Shown: piece by piece, positions 1 through 7,974 of the stretch
Layout: every line of letters starts with the position of its first letter
Position numbering within the stretch: position 1 is the stretch's first letter
Origin: Deltaproteobacteria bacterium RIFOXYD12_FULL_50_9
Lineage (GTDB): Bacteria; Desulfobacterota; Desulfobulbia; Desulfobulbales; CALZHT01
Length of the DNA: 14,887 bases
Direction of reading: 5' to 3'
NCBI GenBank assembly: GCA_001799225.1
Contig: MGTA01000012.1
Coordinates: 7,253-22,139, forward strand
Position numbers and translations under genes: made by a program
Notes under the pieces: model-generated
Told to the model about the DNA's origin: nothing
The model's input: only the letters and a program-made list of their open reading frames with translations
Database searches by the model: none

Positions 1-1905
1 AATCTCGGTTGAAAGGCCGGTGTTGGCGCGGATCTCGTCATTGACCAGCATTTCGACGCGGGCAATCTCCTCGCTGGTCATCGGCGAAAAGTGGGTGAAG
101 TCAAACCGGAGCCGGGCATCCTCCACCAGTGAGCCCGACTGCTTGACATGCTCGCCGAGCACCGCACGTAACGCTGCCTGGAGCAAGTGGGTGGCAGTAT
201 GGTTGTTGGCGATCCGCTGCCGCCGGCCCTCAGCGACCTTAAGCTCGACCACATCCCCTTTATGAAGAATACCTTCCAGTACCTCAGCTTTGTGGAGCAC
301 CACGCCTTCGCCGGCCAGGATGGTATCAAAGACCTGCGCCCGACCGGCAGGCCCGACAATCTCGCCATGATCACCGATCTGACCGCCACACTCCGCATAG
401 AACGGGGTCTCAGGGCAGATCACCGCGATCTGACCGCCGGCCACAACCTCCTCGACCACCTTGCCGGACTCTTCGAGCAGTGCGGCGATGGTTGAGGAGT
501 GCCGCCTGGTATCGTACCCGACAAAGCGACTCTTGCCACAGGCAAAAAGCAGCTCACGCACGGCCGGGCTCAGAACCTCGATTCCAGCCCCTTTCCACGA
601 CTTTTTTGACTGGGCGCGCTGTTTGGCCATGGCGGCATTGAAACCGGCCTCATCGGCGACCAGGCCCTCTTCCGCGGCTATATCTTTAACAATATCAACT
701 GGAAATCCAAAGGTGTCATAGAGTTTAAAGATACACTCACCGCTGATCCCCTTTGCACCGGCCTTCCGCAAGCGGCCAATCTCCTCACTCAACATGGCGA
801 GCCCGTTATCAATGGTCTCAATGAACCGCTCCTCCTCCTTGCGCACTACCTTGGCAAGCAGGCCGGCGGCATCGCGCAGATGCGGGTAGACCCCGGCCAT
901 CTGTTCGACGACCGCCTCAGTGATCTCTGACATGAACGGCTTGGTCAGACCGAGAAGCCGACCATAACGGACAGCCCGCCGCATGATCCGCCGCAGCACA
1001 TAGCCCCGTCCCTCATTTGATGGAAAAACGCCGTCGGCGACCAGAAAGGCGGTGGCCCGGCTGTGGTCGGCAATCACCCGCATGGCTGTATCGGCCCGCG
1101 GATCTGCGCCGAACCTCCGGCCGGCTACCCGGGCGATCCGCTCGATCAGGCCGGCAAAGATATCGGAATCGTAGTTGCTCGTCTTGCCCTGGGCCACGGC
1201 TGCTACACGCTCAAGCCCCATACCGGTATCGATGCTGGGTTTCGGCAGACGGGTAAGGGCGCCGCTCTCATCCCGGTAGAACTGCATAAAGACCAGATTC
1301 CAAATCTCGAGAAAACGGTCGCAGTCGCAGTCGATCCCGCAATCAGATCGGCCGCAGCCGACCTCTGGTCCCTGATCAATATGGATCTCAGAGCACGGCC
1401 CGCACGGCCCGGTATCCCCCATGGCCCAAAAATTGTCCTTCTCGCCCAAACGGACAATCCGGCCCGGCAACAGATCGTTGATCCCCTCCCAGATGCGATA
1501 GGCCTCGTCATCATCCTTAAAAACCGATACCCATAAGCGTTCAGGGGGCAGACCTATGATCTTGGTCAAAAAATCCCAGCCAAAACGGATCGCCTCCTCC
1601 TTAAAGTAATCGCCGAAGGAAAAATTGCCGAGCATCTCAAAAAAGGTATGATGCCGTGCCGTATAACCGACATTCTCCAGGTCGTTGTGCTTGCCGCCGG
1701 CCCGGATACAACGCTGGCAGGTAACAGCCCGCACATACTCCCTCTTCTCCTCGCCCATGAAGACCCGCTTGAACTGTACCATTCCGGCATTGGTGAATAG
1801 AAGAGTAGGGTCAGCCTGCGGCACCAGCGGCGAACCGTCAACAACGGTATGACCGTTTTCTGCAAAATAACGTAAAAATTGTTGCCGGATCTCGTTTCCT
1901 GTCAT
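1..1905 (-). CDS. alaS: Alanyl-tRNA synthetase, C-terminus cut off by the window edge
   Basis: Cytoplasmic class II synthetase that charges tRNA-Ala with alanine and hydrolyses mischarged Ser/Gly-tRNA-Ala. The frame is open for 635 codons from ATG 1905 to the left edge; the family is usually about 870-880 residues, so the end of the editing domain and the C-Ala domain lie outside. The N-terminus (MTGNEIRQQFLRYF, then GSPLVPQADPTLLFTNAGM) is the standard AlaRS catalytic opening, with RHHTFFEMLGNFSFGDYF and WAMGDTGPCGPCSE further on. The editing-site motif HTATH falls at residues 569-573, close to its place in the E. coli enzyme. The start is fixed by family alignment; no good Shine-Dalgarno sequence precedes it. 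It follows recA by 74 nt on the same strand, as in many bacteria, but with no recX between. Identification is secure. Confidence 0.97.
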   Translation of the reverse strand, partial: MTGNEIRQQFLRYFAENGHTVVDGSPLVPQADPTLLFTNAGMVQFKRVFMGEEKREYVRAVTCQRCIRAGGKHNDLENVGYTARHHTFFEMLGNFSFGDYFKEEAIRFGWDFLTKIIGLPPERLWVSVFKDDDEAYRIWEGINDLLPGRIVRLGEKDNFWAMGDTGPCGPCSEIHIDQGPEVGCGRSDCGIDCDCDRFLEIWNLVFMQFYRDESGALTRLPKPSIDTGMGLERVAAVAQGKTSNYDSDIFAGLIERIARVAGRRFGADPRADTAMRVIADHSRATAFLVADGVFPSNEGRGYVLRRIMRRAVRYGRLLGLTKPFMSEITEAVVEQMAGVYPHLRDAAGLLAKVVRKEEERFIETIDNGLAMLSEEIGRLRKAGAKGISGECIFKLYDTFGFPVDIVKDIAAEEGLVADEAGFNAAMAKQRAQSKKSWKGAGIEVLSPAVRELLFACGKSRFVGYDTRRHSSTIAALLEESGKVVEEVVAGGQIAVICPETPFYAECGGQIGDHGEIVGPAGRAQVFDTILAGEGVVLHKAEVLEGILHKGDVVELKVAEGRRQRIANNHTATHLLQAALRAVLGEHVKQSGSLVEDARLRFDFTHFSPMTSEEIARVEMLVNDEIRANTGLSTEI

Positions 1906-1938
1906 GTTTTATACCAAACTTGATTTTATCACTAACCA

Positions 1939-1967
1939 GGAAGAGAGAATTCCGTCTCCTCTCTCCC
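1939..1967 (-). repeat. Stem-loop in the recA-alaS gap
   Basis: In the minus-strand transcript, GGGAGAGAG (1967-1959) can pair with CUCUCUUCC (1947-1939) over 9 positions, one of them a G-U pair, around an 11-nt loop. It begins about 12 nt after the recA stop and ends 33 nt before the alaS ATG. No U-run follows, so it is not a standard intrinsic terminator. It may stabilise the recA 3' end or modulate read-through into alaS; this is inference only. Confidence 0.45.
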
Positions 1968-1979
1968 TCGGTCTGAACT

Positions 1980-3005
1980 TTATTTTTTTGCCGGCACCAC
2001 TTCATCGGCCACCGGCAGCCCGAATCCCAATCTAACCTTGCGGTCGATTTCAGCAGCCTTATCCGGATGCTCTTTGAGAAAAGTCTTGGCATTCTCCCGG
2101 CCCTGGCCGATCCGCTCGCCACCATAAGCATACCATGACCCGCTCTTTTCAATAATATTCTGGGTCGTGGCCAGATCGACCAGATCACCGATCTTGGAGG
2201 CGCCCTCGCCATAGATAATATCGAACTCAGCCTCCTTAAACGGCGGCGCCACCTTATTCTTGACGACCTTCACCTTGGTGCGGTTACCGATCGTCTCCTG
2301 GCCATCCTTGATCGCAGCAAGTCTCCGGATATCGAGGCGCAACGTGCTGTAGAATTTGAGCGCATTGCCCCCGGTGGTTGTCTCGGGACTCCCGAACATC
2401 ACCCCGATTTTCATCCGAATCTGATTGATAAAGATGAGCGCTGTATTGGAACGGTTGAGCACACCTGCCAGCTTCCGCATAGTCTGTGACATCAGCCGGG
2501 CCTGAAGTCCGACATGCATATCGCCGATATTCCCGTCGATTTCAGCCTTAGGCACCAGCGCCGCAACCGAGTCGACCACGATAACGTCAACAGCCCCGCT
2601 CCGGATCAGGATCTCGGCAATTTCCAGGGCCTGTTCACCGTAATCCGGCTGCGAGACCAGCAGATCGTTGACATTAACCCCCAGGCGCTCGGCATAGGTG
2701 ATATCAAGGGCGTGCTCTGCATCGATAAAGGCAGCGGCGCCGCCGGCTTTCTGGGCTTCGGCAATCACATGCAAGGCCATGGTAGTCTTCCCTGACGACT
2801 CAGGGCCGAATATCTCGGTGATCCGGCCTCTGGGAATACCACCCACGCCGGTAGCGATATCAAGACTGAGGGTGCCGCTCGGGATGACTGAAACAGCCTC
2901 CCGCTCATCGGTGCCCAGCCGCATGATCGAACCTTTGCCGAATTGGCGATGAATCTGAATAATAGCGGAATCAAGAGTCTTGGTTTTGCCATCGGAGGCT
3001 TCCAT
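1980..3005 (-). CDS. recA: Recombinase RecA
   Basis: ATP-dependent DNA strand-exchange protein that forms filaments on single-stranded DNA for recombinational repair and acts as co-protease for LexA in the SOS response. It is 341 residues, normal for the family. Visible motifs are Walker A GPESSGKTT (67-75), catalytic Glu97 in DAEHALD, Walker B VIVVDS (141-146), loop L1 (about 155-165) and loop L2 GVMFGSPETTTGGNALKFY (201-219). The C-terminus is short and ends PAKK instead of the long acidic tail of enterobacterial RecA. The frame is open upstream to 3098, but ATG 3005 is chosen because GGGAG (3019-3015) lies 9 nt before it and the protein then begins at the family's usual N-terminus. cinA lies 214 nt upstream and alaS 74 nt downstream, all on the same strand. 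Confidence 0.98.
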   Translation of the reverse strand: MEASDGKTKTLDSAIIQIHRQFGKGSIMRLGTDEREAVSVIPSGTLSLDIATGVGGIPRGRITEIFGPESSGKTTMALHVIAEAQKAGGAAAFIDAEHALDITYAERLGVNVNDLLVSQPDYGEQALEIAEILIRSGAVDVIVVDSVAALVPKAEIDGNIGDMHVGLQARLMSQTMRKLAGVLNRSNTALIFINQIRMKIGVMFGSPETTTGGNALKFYSTLRLDIRRLAAIKDGQETIGNRTKVKVVKNKVAPPFKEAEFDIIYGEGASKIGDLVDLATTQNIIEKSGSWYAYGGERIGQGRENAKTFLKEHPDKAAEIDRKVRLGFGLPVADEVVPAKK

Positions 3006-3219
3006 TGTTTTAGTCTCCCTAAATAAAATGTTATAAAGCCGGTATACGGCCTTTAAAAGCGCGCCTCTTTCCATGCTTCCACAAATCATGCCTGGCAACG
3101 CAGCAAATACAAACAGCCTTACCTACCACTATTCCGGCAATCACGCATCAAAAATACACTCGATTCCGTATCTCTTTATTGTCTCGTAATGGCGGACGCC
3201 ATGCCAAGAATTGCCCCTA
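3006..3219 (-). promoter_or_regulatory. cinA-recA gap, possible recA promoter
   Basis: This 214-nt gap is AT-rich near recA. On the minus strand TATAAC (3035-3030) fits a -10 hexamer with one mismatch and sits 24 nt before the recA ATG, but no good -35 lies 16-18 nt upstream (best TTTTAA). An imperfect dyad around GTATAC (3038-3050, arms GCC/GGC with a one-base bulge) lies just upstream of this -10 and could be a regulator site. I found no CTGT-N8-ACAG or GAAC-N4-GTTC LexA box. The reading frame that extends RecA upstream to 3098 and a short frame at 3141-3398 look non-coding. Confidence 0.35.
3189..3202. repeat. Short inverted repeat just after cinA
   Basis: ATGGCG-GA-CGCCAT is a perfect 6-bp dyad with a 2-base centre, ending 17 nt beyond the cinA stop codon. 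As RNA it would form a 5-bp stem with a 4-nt loop. No U-run follows on the minus strand, so terminator activity is doubtful. It could mark the 3' end of the mtaB-cinA transcript or be chance. Confidence 0.3.
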
Positions 3220-4518
3220 TTAATCAACCAGCGGCAGACCAAGAAGTTTACGCCGGAGCAACTCGAGAGCCGTAAAAGTGGAAAGCGCCTGCACCTGCCA
3301 ACGGTTGCCGGAAAATCGATAGAGAAAATCCCTGGTCTCGAAGCGGGTGGCAAGCCCGATATAGACCGTGCCGACCGGTTTTTCCCTGCTCCCGCCATCC
3401 GGCCCGGCTATACCGGTAACCGACAGGGCATAATCGGCAGGAATGAGCGCAAGGGCGCCGCGGGCCATGGCCTGGGCAACCGGTCCGCTGACGGCGCCAA
3501 ACTGACTCAGCGTGTCAACACTGACGCCCAGCAACCGTTCTTTCAGCTCATTGTTATAGGCAACCACCCCACCCATAAAATACTCGGAACTACCAGGCAC
3601 CTTAGTAAATTTATGGGATACAAGTCCACCTGTGCACGATTCCGCCACAGCAACCCGCAACTTCCGCTTACGCAGAAGCGCAGCCAGTACCGTTTCCAGG
3701 CTCTCATCATCGACACCGTAGACATGATGGCTCAGAATGGCCATGATTTCGAGATCATACTGTTTGAACAACATGCCGTTCTCTGCCCGGGTTTCACCAA
3801 AGACCGAAAGGCTGACATGGACCTCCGGGAATACCGGATAATAGCCGATGCGGATCCGGGCATCCTGGCCCTCAAGCCGTTTCATCACGCGATTGATCTC
3901 GATCTCGGGCAGGCCAAAGACCTTATAGACCTTCTGACTCACATGCCTGGCCTTCTTGTCGGTGCGGGCATCAAGGAAGGGAATGACCCGGTCAACCAAC
4001 AACTCTTTCATCTCATAAGGCACCCCAGGGAGAAAGAAGATCGGCCTTTCATTATGGACGAGCATGTAGCCAGCCATCCTGGCTCCGGGTTTAAGGATAA
4101 TTGCCCCTTCAGGAAGCCAGGCAAGCTTTTCGAGCTGAGGCCGGCTCAAAGGCAGCAAACCGCCCGGCTGTCCCAGCGTCCCTGTCCCGCCAGACAGATC
4201 ATCCTGCGGGAAACCGGTACAGATCGTCTCAAAAAGTTCCGGATAAAAGGTGACCGGCCGGCCCAGGGCCTCGGCAACCGCTTCATTGGTCAGATCATCA
4301 CTCGTCGCGCCCAAGCCGCCGGTGACGATAACGAAATCCGAACGGTCAAGGGCTCGCTTCAGGGAGATACCAATACCCTCGGCAGTATCGCCAATGGTCG
4401 ACATGGCAATTATCTCATGACCTGCACCAAACAGTTGGCTCGCCGCAAAATAACTGGTTGAGTTCAAAATCCGTCCAGATGTCAGTTCATCCCCTATGGC
4501 GATTATCTCTCCGATCAT
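3220..4518 (-). CDS. cinA: CinA-family protein (MoCF-like domain plus NMN deamidase domain)
   Basis: A 432-residue two-domain CinA. The N-terminal MoaB/MogA-like domain (about 1-170) starts MIGEIIAIGDELTSGRI and carries TGGLGATSDD at 67-76, corresponding to the COG1058 nucleotide-processing (ADP-ribose pyrophosphatase type) part. The C-terminal CinA/PncC domain (about 270-425) carries VAESCTGGLVSH (291-302), SEYFMGGVVAYNN and GIAGPDGGS (369-377). In this family that domain deamidates nicotinamide mononucleotide in the pyridine nucleotide cycle. The name comes from competence-inducible genes linked to recA in Gram-positives. It lies 20 nt downstream of mtaB, which suggests co-transcription, and immediately upstream of recA, a widely conserved neighbourhood. 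The length is typical and no defect is seen. Confidence 0.95.
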   Translation of the reverse strand: MIGEIIAIGDELTSGRILNSTSYFAASQLFGAGHEIIAMSTIGDTAEGIGISLKRALDRSDFVIVTGGLGATSDDLTNEAVAEALGRPVTFYPELFETICTGFPQDDLSGGTGTLGQPGGLLPLSRPQLEKLAWLPEGAIILKPGARMAGYMLVHNERPIFFLPGVPYEMKELLVDRVIPFLDARTDKKARHVSQKVYKVFGLPEIEINRVMKRLEGQDARIRIGYYPVFPEVHVSLSVFGETRAENGMLFKQYDLEIMAILSHHVYGVDDESLETVLAALLRKRKLRVAVAESCTGGLVSHKFTKVPGSSEYFMGGVVAYNNELKERLLGVSVDTLSQFGAVSGPVAQAMARGALALIPADYALSVTGIAGPDGGSREKPVGTVYIGLATRFETRDFLYRFSGNRWQVQALSTFTALELLRRKLLGLPLVD

Positions 4519-4538
4519 ACGCTCCTGCTCTTGGCCCT

Positions 4539-5897
4539 TTAGTTGGCCACGATCCGGCCGAAGACATTGCGGTCGACAAGCCGTTCAACCTTAACATCAA
4601 CCACGCTGTTTACCAGCTCTGCCGATCCGGCAAAATAGACCGGAATGTACTGTTCGGAAAAGCCTTTCAACAGCTGGAAACTGTTTCTACCGTTCTCGAC
4701 GAGCACCCGACAGGTTTGTCCGAGAAAACGGCCATAAAAAATGTTTCGTTTTTTATGATCCAATTCTCTGAGAAGTGCAACTCTTTCTTCCTTGACCTGT
4801 TTCGAAATCTGCTCCGGCATACCGGCGGCGACCGTCCCGGGACGCCTGGAATAGGGAAATACATGAAGATAAGCGAGGGGCAGATCCTCAAGCAGCAACT
4901 CGGTCCGCTTGAAGGCCGCCTCATCCTCGCCGGGAAAACCGACCAGAACATCAACCCCGATTGCTATATTGGGCAAACGCTTGACACTCTCCCAGACAAT
5001 TGCCGCAAACTCCTCCGAGGTATAGTGGCGGTTCATCTTCCGCAGGATGCCGTTATCACCGCTCTGCAGCGGAATATGGAGGTGCGGCATCACCGTCTCG
5101 GAAGAGGCCATCAGGTCCAGCAGATCCCGGCTGATCTCGGTCGGCTCAAGCGAGCTGATGCGCAATCTGGTAGTCGGGAACTCCAGCAACAGGCGCTTTA
5201 CCAGGAAAGAAAGTGCAACTGGCGGCGTAAAATCATAGCCGTAGTTACCGAGATGGATGCCGGTCAGCACCAGCTCCCGGTAGCCTTCTTCGACAAAAAC
5301 CGCCGCCTGTTCCAGAACCTTGTCGACGCTCAGGCTGCGACTGCGGCCCCGGGCATACGGAACGATGCAGTAAGAACAGAAATTGTTGCAGCCGTCCTGG
5401 ACCTTGATATGCGCCCTGGTCCGGTCGCTATAACGTCTAACCGGCAGGGGACAGATCTCCTTAGCCTCGCCGATAGCACCCATGTTCGTCGCTGGATCGC
5501 AACTGCCCGGTTGCAAGGCAAGCTCAGCCAGCCGGTGCTTGTTGGCATTGCCAACGAGACAGATCGGCTGCTTGGTCATCGCCAGAATCTCCTGTGAGGC
5601 CACCTGGGCATAACAGCCGGTGACCACAAAACGGGCTTCGGGATTGGCACGGAGGGCCCGGCGGATACACTGGCGGGACTGGGCAGCGGCCTTGGCGGTC
5701 ACGGCACAGGTATTGATGATATAGATATCAGCGGCCTCTGAAAATGGTACGACCTCGACGCCCCCATTTGCAAATTCCGAAACAACCGAGGCGGATTCGT
5801 ACTGATTCACCTTGCAGCCCAGGGTGGTAATTGCCACCCGCCGGGGTTGGCCTTTTTTATTAAGCCTATTTGGGGGTGGACTGGTTTCGTCTGTCAT
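4539..5897 (-). CDS. mtaB: tRNA t6A37 methylthiotransferase MtaB
   Basis: Radical-SAM iron-sulfur enzyme that converts t6A at position 37 of ANN-decoding tRNAs to ms2t6A. Its 452 residues show the MiaB/RimO/MtaB layout. The N-terminal UPF0004 domain has Cys28 in TTLGCKVNQYES, Cys64 in INTCAVT and Cys95 in VTGCYAQ, which bind the auxiliary 4Fe-4S cluster. The radical-SAM motif is C170-x3-C174-x2-C177 (DGCNNFCSYCIVPYARG). A C-terminal TRAM-like segment starts around LGQTCRVLVEN. The GCKVNQYES signature favours MtaB (YqeV type) over MiaB and RimO, which carry other residues there. ATG 5897 has an AGGA about 10 nt upstream. vapC ends 57 nt upstream and cinA starts 20 nt downstream. Confidence 0.93.
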   Translation of the reverse strand: MTDETSPPPNRLNKKGQPRRVAITTLGCKVNQYESASVVSEFANGGVEVVPFSEAADIYIINTCAVTAKAAAQSRQCIRRALRANPEARFVVTGCYAQVASQEILAMTKQPICLVGNANKHRLAELALQPGSCDPATNMGAIGEAKEICPLPVRRYSDRTRAHIKVQDGCNNFCSYCIVPYARGRSRSLSVDKVLEQAAVFVEEGYRELVLTGIHLGNYGYDFTPPVALSFLVKRLLLEFPTTRLRISSLEPTEISRDLLDLMASSETVMPHLHIPLQSGDNGILRKMNRHYTSEEFAAIVWESVKRLPNIAIGVDVLVGFPGEDEAAFKRTELLLEDLPLAYLHVFPYSRRPGTVAAGMPEQISKQVKEERVALLRELDHKKRNIFYGRFLGQTCRVLVENGRNSFQLLKGFSEQYIPVYFAGSAELVNSVVDVKVERLVDRNVFGRIVAN

Positions 5898-5954
5898 CTA
5901 ATCCATATCCTGCTATGAGAACACCTGCTCTTTTCATAAGGATAGTATTGACGG

Positions 5955-6395
5955 TCATGAGACAAGATCATCCTTCTCAATCAGTTCCTCACCGGCAGCC
6001 GCCTCCAGAAGCCGGTCGTCAAATGTGAGGAGCCTGATCTCGGGAAGATCCTTTTTCAGGCTGACGGCCAAGGCAAGATGCCATAGATCGGCGCCTCTGA
6101 GCGGCCATTTTTGTGAAAGATCCGCAACAACGCTTCGGTCCGGCAGGCCGTTGAGCACCCGCCACGGGCCATTTCCCATGGCCTTGCATATTGTCTCCGA
6201 GAGGGCGGGCTCAAGCACTTTTTCTCTGGTCATTCTGGCAATGACTGCACTGGCCTCGGCATGGGCAAGAGAGGATAGAAGATGCACCGCCTCGATTTCC
6301 GACCATTTTTGGGCCATACCGCTGTGGATATCAGTAAAAAATCGAGACAGCAAGGCGGAGGTATCCCAGTAAAAGACGGTTTTAGTTTCAGCCAT
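5955..6395 (-). CDS. vapC: PIN-domain ribonuclease toxin (VapC-like)
   Basis: Probable Mg2+-dependent RNase toxin of a type II toxin-antitoxin pair. In this 146-residue protein the acidic PIN residues can be placed: Asp11 in VFYWDTSALL, Glu47 in LAHAEASA, Asp103 in GADLWHLALA, and Asp126/127 in LLTFDDRLL. The length is typical of VapC. Its ATG lies inside the end of the upstream Phd-type antitoxin gene (8-nt overlap), so the two are translationally coupled. Many VapC enzymes cut tRNA anticodon loops or rRNA; the target here cannot be read from sequence. The cassette sits between two tRNA-modification genes, mnmA and mtaB. The active site looks intact. Confidence 0.88.
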   Translation of the reverse strand: MAETKTVFYWDTSALLSRFFTDIHSGMAQKWSEIEAVHLLSSLAHAEASAVIARMTREKVLEPALSETICKAMGNGPWRVLNGLPDRSVVADLSQKWPLRGADLWHLALAVSLKKDLPEIRLLTFDDRLLEAAAGEELIEKDDLVS

Positions 6396-6678
6396 TCTCC
6401 CGATCCTCCCGGAGAAATTGCTGCGCTATCCCATTCGGGACAGCAAGCGGCAACTGTTGATCGGTTTCCCGGCGGGCGGGCTGGTGGCCGAGAACACCCT
6501 CTTCCTCAAGCTTTTTCAGTCGCTGCTCAAGAGACCGTTCCGCAGGCACGATAGGAACAATCTTGCCGACCGGCACTCCTCGATCGGTCAAGATAACCTC
6601 AGTTCCCTGAGCGACGATCTTCAGATACTTGCTCAGATGGGTCTTGGCTTCCCTGATGCCGACGATTTCGGTTTTCAT
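6388..6678 (-). CDS. vapB: Phd/YefM-family antitoxin partnered with the PIN toxin
   Basis: A 96-residue antitoxin. The N-terminal segment (MKTEIVGIREAKTHLSKYLK, then ILTDRGVPVGKIVP) is the typical Phd/YefM DNA-binding fold, and the C-terminal half is charged and probably disordered (SLEQRLKKLEEEG), the part that would wrap and inhibit the toxin. The frame is open further upstream, but ATG 6678 is chosen because GGAG (6688-6685) lies 6 nt before it and the domain starts there; ATG 6690 overlaps that Shine-Dalgarno. The stop codon overlaps the vapC start. The promoter-embedded inverted repeat at 6711-6731 is the likely operator for autoregulation by the antitoxin or the complex. The vapB symbol reflects the PIN partner; the fold is Phd-like rather than AbrB-like. 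Confidence 0.86.
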   Translation of the reverse strand: MKTEIVGIREAKTHLSKYLKIVAQGTEVILTDRGVPVGKIVPIVPAERSLEQRLKKLEEEGVLGHQPARRETDQQLPLAVPNGIAQQFLREDRENG

Positions 6679-6710
6679 GTTGATCTCCATTATATTGAGA
6701 CGGTTGGTGC

Positions 6711-6748
6711 ATGTAGTCATCGTAACTACATTGACGCAACGCTGTCAA
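6711..6748 (-). promoter_or_regulatory. TA-operon promoter with operator dyad over the -10
   Basis: On the minus strand TTGACA (6748-6743), an exact -35 consensus, is followed after 18 nt by TACGAT (6724-6719), a 4/6 match to -10. The -10 lies in the 7-nt centre of a perfect inverted repeat ATGTAGT-N7-ACTACAT (arms 6711-6717 and 6725-6731). The antitoxin ATG is about 40 nt further on. A repressor bound to the dyad would block the polymerase, as known for Phd-type autoregulation. Confidence 0.72.
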
Positions 6749-6787
6749 CCAAAGGAATGAATAATGCAGAGAATATCCAAAACCGTA

Positions 6788-7867
6788 TTATTGGCTTTCC
6801 GGCATAGTTATAACAATCTCACCGCCGCCCAGAAGCTCGTCACCCTGGTAGACCGCTACGAACTGGCCTGGCGTAATAGCCCGTTGCGGGTGGTGAAACG
6901 CAACTTCAAGCATGTCGTCAGCTGCAATCCGGACCACAGCGTCGGCCGGGACATGGCGATAGCGGATCTTTACCGCAAAGGTCTGCGCCAAATCGGGCAG
7001 CCGACCGCTCAACCAGTTCATATCCCGGACCAGCAGCCTCTGACTCCAGAGATCACTCTCCTTACCCACCACCACCCTATTCTTGGCGGGATCAAGACTG
7101 ACTACATAATAAGGGGTTGCATCCGGAATCCCGAGTCCACGCCGCTGGCCCACGGTAAACCCGTGGATCCCGTCATGTCGGCCGACGTGCCGACCATCCA
7201 GGGTAACGATGGCGCCACGGGCCGGCGGCAACCGCTTTTGGGCAGCAAGAAAATCTCCGACACCACCGTTGGGCAAAAAACAGATGTCCTGACTCTCCCG
7301 GCGCTCACGAAACTCGGTAAAGCCGAAGTCCTCGGCAAGTTTATAGACCTCCTCCTTGGTATAGTTACCCAAAGGGAAGCTCAACCGCGCCACCTGCTCC
7401 TGCCGCAATCGGCAAAGAAAATAGGACTGGTCCTTTTTCGAATCACGGCCGCAAAACAAGCGAACCAGACCGCTATCATCCTTGATCAACCGGACATAAT
7501 GACCGGTCGCCGGACCCTGGCTGCCGCCGGCCAGAACTTTTTGCAACAGGCTGCCAAATTTTATGGTCCGGTTGCAGACAATGCAGGGGTTCGGGGTAAG
7601 GCCGGCGAAATAGCTCTGCACGAAATACGCCAGCACCTCCTGCTCAAATTCCAGATGGAGATCAAGCACGCTGAACGGGATAGCCAGCCGCTCGGCGATC
7701 CGGCTCACCCGGTCGACCTGGCGCTCCAGATCCGGCTGAGCCAAAGCCAGAAAAACACCCGCGACCGGATGGCCCTGCTGCTTCAGCAGGGCAGCGGTGA
7801 CCGTGCTGTCCACTCCGCCGCTCATGGCCACGGTTATCGGGATATGTTTTTTCTGAGGATCGTCCAT
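6788..7867 (-). CDS. mnmA: tRNA-specific 2-thiouridylase MnmA
   Basis: ATP-dependent enzyme that transfers sulfur to C2 of U34 in the Lys, Glu and Gln tRNAs, giving s2U at the wobble position. It is 359 residues, typical length. The N-terminal PP-loop is SGGVDS (16-21). The conserved cysteines are Cys98 in TPNPCIVCNR (91-100) and Cys196 in SQDICFLP, equivalent to the catalytic and persulfide pair of the E. coli protein. QSYFL (147-151) and GFTVGQRRGLGI further on are also family hallmarks. The C-terminal beta-barrel is present to the end. ATG 7867 gives a normal N-terminus; its Shine-Dalgarno is weak. An upstream TTGTCA-N17-TAACTT (7940-7912) is a poor promoter candidate. The nearest upstream gene is the frameshifted small ORF of the Panacea set, 107 nt away. 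Confidence 0.96.
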   Translation of the reverse strand: MDDPQKKHIPITVAMSGGVDSTVTAALLKQQGHPVAGVFLALAQPDLERQVDRVSRIAERLAIPFSVLDLHLEFEQEVLAYFVQSYFAGLTPNPCIVCNRTIKFGSLLQKVLAGGSQGPATGHYVRLIKDDSGLVRLFCGRDSKKDQSYFLCRLRQEQVARLSFPLGNYTKEEVYKLAEDFGFTEFRERRESQDICFLPNGGVGDFLAAQKRLPPARGAIVTLDGRHVGRHDGIHGFTVGQRRGLGIPDATPYYVVSLDPAKNRVVVGKESDLWSQRLLVRDMNWLSGRLPDLAQTFAVKIRYRHVPADAVVRIAADDMLEVAFHHPQRAITPGQFVAVYQGDELLGGGEIVITMPESQ

Positions 7868-7974
7868 GCCTCTTGGTTACCTTGTAATAAATCAGTTTTT
7901 ACACTTTATTGAAGTTATCCGTGGGCGTCTGCTATGACAACTATATAGTATAAACCGTCAGCCGTTTTTTACGA

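Noticed and set aside
3006..3098. N-terminal extension of RecA by 31 residues
   Set aside because: The extension is absent from RecA proteins and a good Shine-Dalgarno precedes ATG 3005.
3211..4461. Long plus-strand open frame (416 codons) opposite cinA
   Set aside because: cinA on the other strand has clear family motifs throughout; the antisense frame has no recognisable motif and arises from codon bias.
4458..5597. Plus-strand open frame of 379 codons opposite mtaB
   Set aside because: Shadow of mtaB, whose cysteine motifs and domains are complete.
6764..7912. Plus-strand open frame of 382 codons opposite mnmA
   Set aside because: Shadow of mnmA; no motif or ribosome site of its own.
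7940..7949. 10-bp palindrome ACTATATAGT upstream of mnmA
   Set aside because: Short, AT-only core in AT-rich DNA; may be chance, and no well-spaced promoter could be built around it.
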